This document shows, in pieces, positions 1 to 7,139 of a stretch of DNA of 64,000 nt. Position 1 is the first letter of the stretch. Each line of letters begins with the position of its first letter. The notes under the pieces were generated by a model. That model worked only from the letters and a program-made list of their open reading frames with translations, did not search any database and was not told where the DNA came from. Origin of the DNA: Blastocatellia bacterium (lineage in GTDB: Bacteria > Acidobacteriota > Blastocatellia > UBA7656); contig DATENM010000064.1 of the NCBI GenBank assembly GCA_035275065.1, positions 182,755-246,754 on the forward strand, given 5' to 3'. The position numbers and the translations under genes are program-made.

Positions 1-865
1 CGTTCGACGACGAATCACTGACGACTTTGCGATCAGCGCGTTGCGCGTCGCGTGAGTCCGCACGCCCTTGCTCACTTCTCAAGGCCGCGTCCGCGCGTTT
101 CAGTTGCACGTTTGCCTGTCTGTTCTCAACAGCGGCTTCGGCCTCCGGGCTTTCCGTGATGCGCTTTTGGAAAACGAATCCCTGCACCGCCTGATCGGTG
201 GCCGGGCGCTCAGCCATACGGCCACCGGGCGGCGTCTTCTCGGTTGCCAAAATAGGCGGGGTTCGGGGCGAGGTCGTTTCACCCTGCGCCGGTCGCGGCG
301 AAGTTGTTTCAGCCGGCGGCGATGGGCTGGACGAAGCCGCCTGCGACCGTCTGCCGGGTGATGACGTGGGTGATGACGCGGCGGCTTCGGGCATCTTGGC
401 CGGCGGTCGGCGGCTGATGCGATAGGTTCCTTCAGGTGAAGCCTCCGGCTCGCCCCCCGGCTTTGCGGAGTGTGCCGCCAAAACTTCCGCAAGCCCCGAA
501 GGCCGCTTGCCCCAGCCGCTCTGGCCATGCGGCCCCTCAGTTGGAGTCGCTCCAGCTTGAGCGTCAGGCGAAATAGATTGAATCGTTGTCGAGAAGATAT
601 TCGCCGGCTCGCTCGATGGATGGGGTGCGGCAAACAGCGGCTCACCCCCGGCTTGCATCTCTTCGACCCGGTAACGGCTCCGCAAGTGATCGAGCAGCGC
701 GGTGCGCTGGCCGAGCCATTGCATGAAGCGAAAGTATTTTTGCTGAGCGTAGCGCACATCGATCACGCCCAGAGGCGCTGACGCCCTCTGCCAGAGCCGC
801 TCATTCACAGCGTTTTGCGAAAGGTCAACTAATCGGCCTTCCGATTCTTCATGTGCGTCGCTCAT
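1..865 (-). CDS. Pro/Ser/Thr-rich protein of the injection-system operon (partial, runs off left edge)
   Basis: An open frame reads from an ATG at 865 to the window edge without a stop, 288 codons. An AAGGA motif 7 nt upstream overlaps the TAA of the preceding tube gene, which supports this start and translational coupling. Residues 1-60 look folded and helical (for example FRFMQWLGQRTALLDHL). From about residue 75 to 205 the protein is low-complexity, rich in Pro, Ser, Thr, Ala and Glu, with short repeats such as PAETTSPRPAQGETTSPR. It becomes charged and helical again near the cut end. I do not recognise the family. Its place directly after the second tube gene suggests a structural, linker or baseplate-proximal part of the contractile injection system; this is inference. 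The ORF at 100-759 on the same strand in another frame is a shadow. Confidence 0.7.
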   Translation of the reverse strand, partial: MSDAHEESEGRLVDLSQNAVNERLWQRASAPLGVIDVRYAQQKYFRFMQWLGQRTALLDHLRSRYRVEEMQAGGEPLFAAPHPSSEPANIFSTTIQSISPDAQAGATPTEGPHGQSGWGKRPSGLAEVLAAHSAKPGGEPEASPEGTYRISRRPPAKMPEAAASSPTSSPGRRSQAASSSPSPPAETTSPRPAQGETTSPRTPPILATEKTPPGGRMAERPATDQAVQGFVFQKRITESPEAEAAVENRQANVQLKRADAALRSEQGRADSRDAQRADRKVVSDSSSN

Positions 866-875
866 TCCAGAATCC

Positions 876-1475
876 TTAGCGCGAGCGGAGAAAGCCCGCG
901 GCTTTCGCGCCGCTACCGGCCACGGTGCTTGCCACCTTCGAATCCACGGAGGTCAGTCCCGCCGCCCCGGCACCGAGACCCGCCGCCATGCTTGCCAGCA
1001 TGGGACGGCTCAACCCTTCGTGGACAAGCTCGATGCTTTCAAAGGCGATGTCGCTTGAGCCGGCCCGCAAGTCCGGCCCCGTCCATTTGCTCGGAAAGGC
1101 GTTCTTAAAATTCCACCAGAGCACCGGGAAGCGCATTTCGTTGAGCAAGTAAATCGTCCCATTCAACCGGATGACGTTGCCCTGAACCACGCGCTGGTGC
1201 CAGAGCCACAGTCCGTCAATTGGCGTCAGCCCATGCTTGAGCGTCAGCGCCGGCCAGCGCGTGCGCCCGGCGAAGCGGTGCACATAATTGTTCAACCCGC
1301 CTTCGGCGTACTCCTGCGTCTCGGTCTCCGCCTGCAAGCCGCTCACTTCCGAGAAGCCGCCGGAGAGAATGCCCTGAATCTCGACAAAGAAATTGAAGGT
1401 AAAGTAGGGATCAATGCGAATGCCTGTCGCATTGCTCAGCAGCGTGAATGCGGCGTTCAGTCCGACAGCGGGCAT
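876..1475 (-). CDS. Contractile-tail inner tube protein (second copy, Pvc1/Pvc5-like)
   Basis: 199 aa. The core from residue 20 to 150 (RIDPYFTFNFFVEI, GGFSEVSGLQAETE, LTLKHGL, AFPSKWTGPDL, IAFESIELVHEGL) matches the phage T4 gp19-like tail tube family found in PVC-type injection systems, which form the inner tube pushed through the sheath. The family normally ends near residue 150. Here a further 45 residues rich in Ala, Gly and Ser follow (MAAGLGAGAAGL), which is unusual and may line or cap the tube. The start at 1475 has a strong AAGGAG ribosome binding site. A paralogue lies at 2270-2704, so this is probably the specialised tube subunit near the baseplate, as second tube paralogues are in related systems. 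Confidence 0.9.
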   Translation of the reverse strand: MPAVGLNAAFTLLSNATGIRIDPYFTFNFFVEIQGILSGGFSEVSGLQAETETQEYAEGGLNNYVHRFAGRTRWPALTLKHGLTPIDGLWLWHQRVVQGNVIRLNGTIYLLNEMRFPVLWWNFKNAFPSKWTGPDLRAGSSDIAFESIELVHEGLSRPMLASMAAGLGAGAAGLTSVDSKVASTVAGSGAKAAGFLRSR

Positions 1476-1555
1476 GATGGCGATCTCCTTTCGGTCAGAT
1501 GGCTCGGATTCACTGCGGGTTCTTCAAGCCGGCGACGCGCCGCTCTGAACGGCTG

Positions 1556-1777
1556 CTAGGTCGGCCTTGCCTGCTCGTTGAGTCGCTCGTTGATTCTGGC
1601 GATTTCTGCCACCCACTTTTGACGCTCCAGGTGCTCCATTGCGAGAATCTGGTCGTGCGGCCAGTGGAAGTGGTAAGCGATGTAGGCTACCTCTTCATAG
1701 AGCCGCGCTATGGGGTAGCGCCAGGCCCCCCCGGGCTGGCAATCTCCAGTTCGAATTGCTGCTCGCAATGCGGGCAC
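1556..1777 (-). CDS. DUF6760-like small protein, probably the -1 frameshift extension of the upstream gene
   Basis: The recognisable part is WRYPIARLYEEVAYIAYHFHW followed by a helical EHLERQKWVAEI segment, which I recognise as the DUF6760 type of short protein seen in contractile injection loci. As a free ORF it would start at a GTG at 1777, 70 nt inside the preceding gene, with no ribosome binding site that I can see. The conserved part begins exactly where the -1 frame is entered after the G7 run at 1726-1732. The more likely product is therefore a fusion of about 176 aa: 120 residues of the upstream protein, then 56 residues of this frame. This would copy the short/long tail-assembly-chaperone pair of phages. 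Function is inferred; the family is uncharacterised. Confidence 0.7.
   Translation of the reverse strand: MPALRAAIRTGDCQPGGAWRYPIARLYEEVAYIAYHFHWPHDQILAMEHLERQKWVAEIARINERLNEQARPT
1705..1732 (-). promoter_or_regulatory. Candidate programmed -1 ribosomal frameshift site (G7 slippery run plus hairpin)
   Basis: On the minus strand the zero frame of the chaperone-like gene reads CCG GGG GGG CCT, so seven G (1726-1732) sit in X XXY YYZ phase and both P-site and A-site codons can re-pair as GGG after a one-base backward slip. Four bases later comes a perfect 6-bp hairpin (GCGCTA / TAGCGC, loop CCCCA; 1705-1721) whose 3' arm carries the zero-frame TAG stop. After the slip the frame reads GCC TGG CGC TAC, entering the DUF6760-like ORF. 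The arrangement is seen directly; frameshifting itself is inferred. Transcriptional slippage on the G7 run is the main alternative. Confidence 0.65.
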
Positions 1778-2085
1778 TGCGCCCGCACCCGCGCATGGCC
1801 ATTCTCGTTGACGCGCCGGTAGAGGTCCTGCAAGTAGGCCAGGTCGGCGGCATATAACCCTTCGATGATCTTCGGGTTAATGTATTCAAGAGCGCCGAGC
1901 CTGGTAATCACACGCGCCAGCAGAATGACAATCAGGTAAGCCGGATTGCTCTGCACCCGCGGGTCTTTCAGCGGGGCGATCTCATCAAAGGCGGTCGCCA
2001 GCCGCATCCTGCCGTCGCGGTGCAGGTTGCCCTCGCCGTCGCGGTAGCCCATCGGCAAAGTAAAATCGATCTCGGTTTCTAACAT
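1708..2085 (-). CDS. Tail-assembly-chaperone-like protein (T4 baseplate-hub/tail assembly type)
   Basis: 125 aa from an ATG at 2085 with an AAGGGGG ribosome binding site 6 nt upstream; a longer frame reaching 2142 lacks such a site. The sequence (TEIDFTLPMGYRDGEGNLHR, MRLATAFDEIAPLKDPRV, AYLIVILLARVITRLG, ADLAYLQDLYRRVNE) is the conserved 'phage tail assembly protein' of PVC/eCIS loci, distantly like the T4 baseplate-hub chaperone. A CPHC pair near residue 105 could bind metal but has no partner pair. It lies between the two tube genes, where tail-assembly chaperones are usual. The gene ends five codons after the G7 run, so ribosomes that slip would make a longer form. Confidence 0.8.
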   Translation of the reverse strand: MLETEIDFTLPMGYRDGEGNLHRDGRMRLATAFDEIAPLKDPRVQSNPAYLIVILLARVITRLGALEYINPKIIEGLYAADLAYLQDLYRRVNENGHARVRAQCPHCEQQFELEIASPGGPGATP

Positions 2086-2205
2086 AGTCCCCCTTCGGTC
2101 GTAATGGCCGAGGCCGCCGTCAGGCCGTGAGGGATTTCTCAAAGCCTGTTTAACCGCGCCGCCAATGATTGGGAAGCAAGCCCTGAGAAGCGGCGAGGCC
2201 GGGGC

Positions 2206-2267
2206 GACCGCCGCGCCGCGCTACAGGGCGACGCGCCACCGCAGAGCCGCGCTGACCGCCGCGCCGC
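2206..2267. repeat. 14-bp GC-rich direct repeat between tube and chaperone-like genes
   Basis: GACCGCCGCGCCGC occurs at 2206-2219 and again at 2254-2267 in the 184-bp spacer between the first tube gene and the chaperone-like gene. The spacer is far longer than its neighbours in this operon and no gene is convincing in it. The repeat may only reflect high GC or a small duplication. Confidence 0.5.
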
Positions 2268-2269
2268 TT

Positions 2270-2704
2270 TTAAGCCTTGGCGATCTCTTCGGGCGTGATC
2301 TCAAGCGTTTCGATGGCTATCGCCGCGCTGCCGGCATTGAACGATGGGCCGGTCCACTTTGACGGCCAGGCCATGAAAAAATTCCAGCGAATCTTTTCAC
2401 TGCCGCTCGCGTCAAGCAGGATGATCGAGCCATTCTTGCGGATGGGTTTTCCTGAGACGACCGTCATTCTCCACTTCCATAGCTCGTCGGAATCGGTGAT
2501 GCCGCGCTTCAGCGTGATCGCCCCGAACTTGGTCATGCCCGGCAGTTTCCTACTATGGCCAGGGTCCGAGCCTTCGCGATAATCGACCGAGTCTGTGCTC
2601 ACATCGAGGCCGCTGACTTCCTGGAACCCGGCCTGGGTGATCCCATCAATCTCAACCAGAAAATTGTATCCGAGATACGGGTCCACTCTTTGTCCTGTCG
2701 CCAT
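2270..2704 (-). CDS. Contractile-tail inner tube protein (first copy)
   Basis: 144 aa, the usual length for the gp19-like tube family. Motifs: RVDPYLGYNFLVEIDG at the N terminus, QAGFQEVSGLDVSTDSV, FGAITLKRGITDSDELWKW, AWPSKWTGPSFNAGS and IETLEITPEEI at the end. It polymerises as stacked hexamers inside the sheath to make the hollow tube that delivers cargo. It starts at an ATG with a GAAGGAGAG site. Directly upstream is the short sheath, so sheath and main tube would be co-translated. Being the shorter and most canonical copy, it is probably the main tube subunit. Confidence 0.92.
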   Translation of the reverse strand: MATGQRVDPYLGYNFLVEIDGITQAGFQEVSGLDVSTDSVDYREGSDPGHSRKLPGMTKFGAITLKRGITDSDELWKWRMTVVSGKPIRKNGSIILLDASGSEKIRWNFFMAWPSKWTGPSFNAGSAAIAIETLEITPEEIAKA

Positions 2705-2781
2705 AAGTCTCTCCTTCGCTCTGCTCTAAGAATCGTTGGTCGGGCCGCCGCGCCGGGCAATCCGAGCGCCACGGCGCTGCT

Positions 2782-3963
2782 TCATTGAGGCGCTACGCCT
2801 GTGTGCTGAATGATCCGAACCACAATGAATTCCGCTGGCCGGGCCGGGGCCAGTCCGATCTCGGTGATGACTTGCCCGGCTTCGCGCGCCTCCGGCGGAT
2901 TGGTTTCGCCATCGCACTTCAGAAAGAACGCCTGCTCGACCGTCTCGCCGGCCAGCGCCCCTGCCTTCCATAGCTCCATCAGGTAAGCGTCGATCTCTCG
3001 CGTGATGCGAATCCACAGCACCGGCGTGTTCGGCTCGAAGCTCACCCAACTCATTTTCAGGTCAACCCAGCGTTGCAGGGTCAGAAACAAGCGGCGGACG
3101 TTGATGTAGCGCCAATCCGGGTCGCGGCTGAGCGTGCGCGCCCCCCAGACGCGAATGCCACGTCCCGGAAAAGCTCTGAGGCAGTTGACCCCCTGCGGAT
3201 TGAGCGCCTCCTGATCCGGCACGACGGGCACATGGGCGCCTTTCCCGCTCCCCGCCTTGTTCGCCAGAATTCCCAGATCGAGCGCGCCGAGTATCTCTTC
3301 GTTCGCGGGCGCTTTGAAAACGCCGGCGCGCCCGTCACTGCGCGCGTAGATGCCGGCGACGTGCCCACAGGGCGGCACGAGGCGGCCGGCATCGGTCTTG
3401 ATCCAGGGGTAATAAAGCGCCCCGTTGACCGGCTCGCTGATTCCCGCCGTGATCCTTTGGCGCTGTTCGGTCACGGCTTCGGTCTCGGCTGGCCACGCGT
3501 CGAGTATGGCCATGCGGCCCGGGTTACGCTCGCAATGCTGAAGCAGGGCGAATTGCAATTGGTCGAGCGCGACCCCTTGATTCGCCGCGCCCGGATTATA
3601 GAACGTCAGCGCGTCGGGAATGGCGACCAGGTCGATGTCCGTCACGGGCGCTAAGGATTTGAGCGCTTCGAGCAGCGCGTCGCTGTCATCCAGGTTGAGC
3701 CCGGCGCAGGCGACGTAACAACGCCGCCCGCCATTCTGGAAATAACCGGCGACGGCGGCGGCCAGGTAGCTGCCCGGCGCGCTCTTGACCCTGGCGGCAA
3801 ACTCATCCCATCGGCGCAGCGCGATGATGCGCGGGCGGGTCGTTTCCTCGTCGGCTGAATCAGCGAAGCCGACGAACCCGGCGGTGCCGGTCGTCAACTC
3901 CGGGCCGGGGCTGAGAACGACCTCCTGCCGATAAACACCGGGGATGTTGCGTGTCGAGCTCAT
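2782..3963 (-). CDS. Contractile-tail sheath protein (short paralogue)
   Basis: 393 aa. The N terminus (NIPGVYRQEVV), AGYFQNGGRRCYVA, YYPWIKTDAGRLVPPCGHVAGIYAR, VFKAPANEEILGALDL, and the C-terminal block (FLTLQRWVDLKMSWVSFEPN, KAGALAGETVEQAFFLKCD, IGLAPARPAEFIVVRI) are the conserved sheath core. Sheath subunits wrap the tube and drive injection by contraction. It has only the core domains, unlike the 699-aa paralogue upstream, so the pair may occupy different parts of the particle. The C-terminal arm used for subunit linking is intact. The ATG at 3963 has a GAGGTG site and lies 14 nt after the preceding stop. Confidence 0.92.
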   Translation of the reverse strand: MSSTRNIPGVYRQEVVLSPGPELTTGTAGFVGFADSADEETTRPRIIALRRWDEFAARVKSAPGSYLAAAVAGYFQNGGRRCYVACAGLNLDDSDALLEALKSLAPVTDIDLVAIPDALTFYNPGAANQGVALDQLQFALLQHCERNPGRMAILDAWPAETEAVTEQRQRITAGISEPVNGALYYPWIKTDAGRLVPPCGHVAGIYARSDGRAGVFKAPANEEILGALDLGILANKAGSGKGAHVPVVPDQEALNPQGVNCLRAFPGRGIRVWGARTLSRDPDWRYINVRRLFLTLQRWVDLKMSWVSFEPNTPVLWIRITREIDAYLMELWKAGALAGETVEQAFFLKCDGETNPPEAREAGQVITEIGLAPARPAEFIVVRIIQHTGVAPQ

Positions 3964-3977
3964 CCGTACACCTCAAG

Positions 3978-6077
3978 CTATTGGCCCGGCCCAGCCCACT
4001 GACTGATGCGGAAGATGACGAACTCCGCGGGGCGAACAATCGCGACGCCGATCTCGGTAATGATCTGCCCGGTCTCGCGCGCATCTTTCGGGTTGGTCTC
4101 GGCGTCGCACTTCACATAGAAGGCTTCCTGCGGCGTGTTGCCGAACAGCGCCCCCGACCGCCAGACGCTGGTCAAGAAGGCGGTGACGTTGCGCGTGATC
4201 GTCTGCCACAGGGCCGGCGAGTTGGGCTCGAAAACCACCCACTGAGTGCCTTCGTTGATCGACTTCTTCAAGAACAGCAGCGTGCGCTTGACGTTGATGT
4301 ACTTGAGGTCTGTATTCATGTCTCCGCCGACGGTGCGCGCCCCCCACAGCAGGACACTGTCGTTGATCACACGGATGCAATTGACGCCTTTGGGATTGAG
4401 GCCATCCTGCTCGGCCTTGCTCAAGGGCCGCGCGACGCCGAGCGCGCCCAGCACGGCTTCGTTGGCCGGGGCCTTGTGGACGCCGCGCTGCGTGTCTACG
4501 CGCGCATAGACGCCGGCGATGTGGCCGCTCGGCGGGACGTTGATCGTGCCGTCGCCATCGGGGTTGAGCGTCTTGGTCACGGGATCGAAGGTCTTGATCC
4601 AGGGGAAATACCATGCCGCGACATCGGTTCGCTGCGGCATCACGCCATCGGCGGCCGCGAGCCTGGTCAGCTTATCGAGTTTATCCACGGTCTCGGGGCT
4701 GTCGAAGATCGCGAAGCGGTCGCCCTTCCTGGAGCAGCGCGCGACAATCACCCCGCGCGCCGTGTCATCCGTGATGCCCGGCGCGACGACAATCGAGATG
4801 TCCTCGATGCGGTCGAGCGCGTTGAAGGCGGCGTCGAAGGCGTCGGTGCTGGGCGGCGTCTTGTCCTGGGCGCGAATCACGTAGCAACGGGTGCCGCCGT
4901 TATTGAAGTAACCGTAGACGGCGTGCGTCAGGTAGTTCTGCATGCGGTCGGACGAGAAATCTCCGAAACTCCGCTTATAGTCGCTGAAGCTGGTGCATAG
5001 CACCGCCGTGCCGGTCGGCACGGGCTTGAAGAAAGCAAACATCGTGTAATCCGCCGTCACCGGGCCGGTCGGCGCGGTGCTAAACTGCAAATAGAAACCG
5101 TCACTCTTACGTATGACCTGCACATTCGATTCGGGCCTGCCGTTTACCCAAACCTGAAAGGACTTCGGGTCAGGCAGGACAGGATTGTCGCTCAGTTTGA
5201 AGAGGGTTGGATCTGTGCCGCCTCTGGGAACCGGCTGTCCTTTCATTAAGCCGCCGACCAGGTAATCCACCGTGATCTCGGTTTTCTCCGGCAGGCTTTT
5301 GGTGATGGTGATCTGTGACTTGGTCGTGTCACTCGAAATGGTGAATGGCGTGTGAGGCGCCCCCCCGAGCGTGACCGTGGCCCCGGCCTGTATCGCCCGC
5401 GGATTCTTCAGATCAAAAGTGGTTGTACTGCCATCCTTCAGTTCCGCGCCGACGGGCTCATCCTTGGCCTGTGCCCGGTAGTCGAGGATGACGGAATCAC
5501 CTGCGGCGAAGGTCGTTCCGGCGGGGAACGCCAGAGAGTATCTATTGTTCGCGCCTTTGCTGAGGGTTGCGCCGATTGGTGATTCTTGCCCCTGCTGATC
5601 CCGCTTCCTGACGCTGTAGGTTCCGGTATCGACGGCTGCTGGCTTCGCCTCGGCGGTCTGGAATTCAAGCTCGAAGCCCGTGCCGGTGCCGAGCTTGGTG
5701 CTGGCATCGGCAATCGTTTTCGTGACCAGGTAATTGTAGGTTGCTTTTATGTCATCTGTCTTTGCCGGAGCCAGCTTCACCGTGACGTAGGACGCTCGAT
5801 TGACGTGATCATTTTCAATCGTCTTGACGACGGCGGGCATGGGAATTTGGATTTGAAAGGTTCCCGGATCATCCGAGACCGGGTAGTTCTCCAGCCGCGC
5901 CCGCTCGCTCCCATCGGCGATGATCTTCTCGCCGCTGACCTGAATGCTCGGCGGGACGGCGAAGGAATCCGGGATGATCCCAATGAAAGCCGCCGTGCTG
6001 GTGCTGACGCCGGCAATCGGCTTGATGGCCGAAGGCACCTCTTCGACATAGACCCCTGGCGATAGATACTGCGGCAT
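3978..6077 (-). CDS. Contractile-tail sheath protein (long, with beta-rich insertion)
   Basis: 699 aa, much longer than a core sheath. The sheath N terminus is present (YLSPGVYVEEVPSAIKPIAG, STSTAAFIGIIP). Roughly residues 40-330 form an insertion with several repeat-like beta segments (GATLSKGANNRYSLAFPAG, GAELKDGSTTTFDLKNP, VWVNGRPESNVQVIRKSD). The sheath core resumes with FNNGGTRCYVIRAQ, YFPWIKTFDPVTK, VPPSGHIAGVYARVD, HKAPANEAVLGALG and the C-terminal LLFLKKSINEGTQWVVFEPN block. The insertion probably projects from the outer surface of the particle, as such domains do in long phage sheaths. The ribosome binding site AAAGGAGA overlaps the end of the DUF4255 gene, so the two are coupled. 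Confidence 0.92.
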   Translation of the reverse strand: MPQYLSPGVYVEEVPSAIKPIAGVSTSTAAFIGIIPDSFAVPPSIQVSGEKIIADGSERARLENYPVSDDPGTFQIQIPMPAVVKTIENDHVNRASYVTVKLAPAKTDDIKATYNYLVTKTIADASTKLGTGTGFELEFQTAEAKPAAVDTGTYSVRKRDQQGQESPIGATLSKGANNRYSLAFPAGTTFAAGDSVILDYRAQAKDEPVGAELKDGSTTTFDLKNPRAIQAGATVTLGGAPHTPFTISSDTTKSQITITKSLPEKTEITVDYLVGGLMKGQPVPRGGTDPTLFKLSDNPVLPDPKSFQVWVNGRPESNVQVIRKSDGFYLQFSTAPTGPVTADYTMFAFFKPVPTGTAVLCTSFSDYKRSFGDFSSDRMQNYLTHAVYGYFNNGGTRCYVIRAQDKTPPSTDAFDAAFNALDRIEDISIVVAPGITDDTARGVIVARCSRKGDRFAIFDSPETVDKLDKLTRLAAADGVMPQRTDVAAWYFPWIKTFDPVTKTLNPDGDGTINVPPSGHIAGVYARVDTQRGVHKAPANEAVLGALGVARPLSKAEQDGLNPKGVNCIRVINDSVLLWGARTVGGDMNTDLKYINVKRTLLFLKKSINEGTQWVVFEPNSPALWQTITRNVTAFLTSVWRSGALFGNTPQEAFYVKCDAETNPKDARETGQIITEIGVAIVRPAEFVIFRISQWAGPGQ

Positions 6078-6080
6078 AGC

Positions 6081-7097
6081 TTAGTCTCCTTTCTTCTGGG
6101 TCGCGCTCCCACGCGTTAGCTTGAGGTCGCAGCTACGTTCCGCCGCGCCCGGGATGGTGATGGACGTGCCTTCAGGGTTCAGGTCGGACTGCTTCCACGC
6201 GGACGCCGCGCGCAAGGTGTAGGTCCCGGTCGAAAGTCCCTCAAGGCTATAGCGACCCGCATCGTCTGCGGTCGCGCTGATCTCGGTCTCGTCGTCTGTG
6301 GCGGTGACGATTGCGCCCCTGACCGGCGCGCCCTCCGGGTCGGTAATTCTCCCGAAGATTCTGAACGGGCTTTCCACAACATCCGCATCTTTCTCTTGGC
6401 CGCGGCGGACGAGGTCCTGCCCGCCGGGCGCTTTTTCGCCGACGCGCAGCTCTCTTTTCTTCACCAGCGCCACCGGTTTCTCCGGCGTCAAGGCCGGCAG
6501 CGAAACGGTGACGGTGACGGTGAAAGCGGGCCGCAGCTTGCCGCCCAGCGCCGTCCAAAACTCCGCGGGATTCTTCACCCCATCGGCGGCCAGCGTCACC
6601 ATCGGCAGCGGCGGCTGCTGCTCTTTGAGGCTCTCCCAGAGCATCTCGCCGGGGATGGTGGGGAAAGACGACAGCACTTGCAAAGCCTGGCTGAGCAGCG
6701 CCTGCTCCTTCAATTCCTTATCTTTTTCGGCGCTGCCGTACCACGCCGTGACCAAGTACGAGCAGGCGACGCGGCGCGGCGCGCGGCGCAAGATCGCCTC
6801 GCCGTTGTTGCGCTGGATGATCGGCTCGTTGCTCCGCAGCTCCATGTTTTCGCGGATGTCATAGAGGAACAGGTTGACGGTGCCGGTATCTTCGCCCTGG
6901 TAATTGTCTATGGGGCGGTCAAATTTGATCACCGCCGTGGCCAGAGCGGGAAAATCCTTTGCCAAAGCCTGGATCGAATCGGCCAATAAGGGGAACTGCT
7001 TCTTGAGGCCAGCAAAAAACTCTTTGAGGCCCTGGTCAGGCGGGGCCTGATTCAAGGTCAGCAGCGCCTGCAAAGTTTTGCTCAGGTGCTCGATCAT
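6081..7097 (-). CDS. Pvc16/DUF4255-type cap protein with C-terminal carboxypeptidase-regulatory-like domain
   Basis: 338 aa. Residues about 1-205 are the DUF4255 (Pvc16_N) domain, seen in INLFLYDIREN-type segments such as NLFLYDIRENMELRSN and RRAPRRVACSYLVTAWYG. DUF4255 proteins cap or terminate the sheath-tube of eCIS particles. Residues about 245-330 are an added beta-sandwich of the carboxypeptidase-regulatory/CNA-B type (RIFGRITDPEGAPVRGAIV, DDAGRYSLEGLSTGTYTL). In many loci Pvc16 lacks this domain, so it may decorate the distal tip of the particle. The gene is separated from the ATPase by 42 nt and from the long sheath by 3 nt. Start ATG 7097 has only a weak CAGAG site. Confidence 0.85.
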   Translation of the reverse strand: MIEHLSKTLQALLTLNQAPPDQGLKEFFAGLKKQFPLLADSIQALAKDFPALATAVIKFDRPIDNYQGEDTGTVNLFLYDIRENMELRSNEPIIQRNNGEAILRRAPRRVACSYLVTAWYGSAEKDKELKEQALLSQALQVLSSFPTIPGEMLWESLKEQQPPLPMVTLAADGVKNPAEFWTALGGKLRPAFTVTVTVSLPALTPEKPVALVKKRELRVGEKAPGGQDLVRRGQEKDADVVESPFRIFGRITDPEGAPVRGAIVTATDDETEISATADDAGRYSLEGLSTGTYTLRAASAWKQSDLNPEGTSITIPGAAERSCDLKLTRGSATQKKGD

Positions 7098-7139
7098 CTC
7101 TGGCGCACTGTCAAAGCGCCGGGCCGAGGCGCGGCGGCG

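Noticed and set aside
100..759. 219-codon minus-strand ORF
   Set aside because: The frame starting at 865 with a ribosome binding site runs through the whole region without a stop; the 100-759 frame is Arg-rich and overlaps it.
2206..2267. Possible start of a CRISPR-like array
   Set aside because: Only two copies of a 14-bp GC-rich repeat; no spacer pattern and no cas genes.
3951..5000. 349-codon plus-strand ORF opposite the sheath gene
   Set aside because: It lies antisense to strongly conserved sheath sequence, and its protein has no recognisable family and a composition (many Asp, Arg, Gly, Val) typical of reverse-strand shadows in GC-rich genes.
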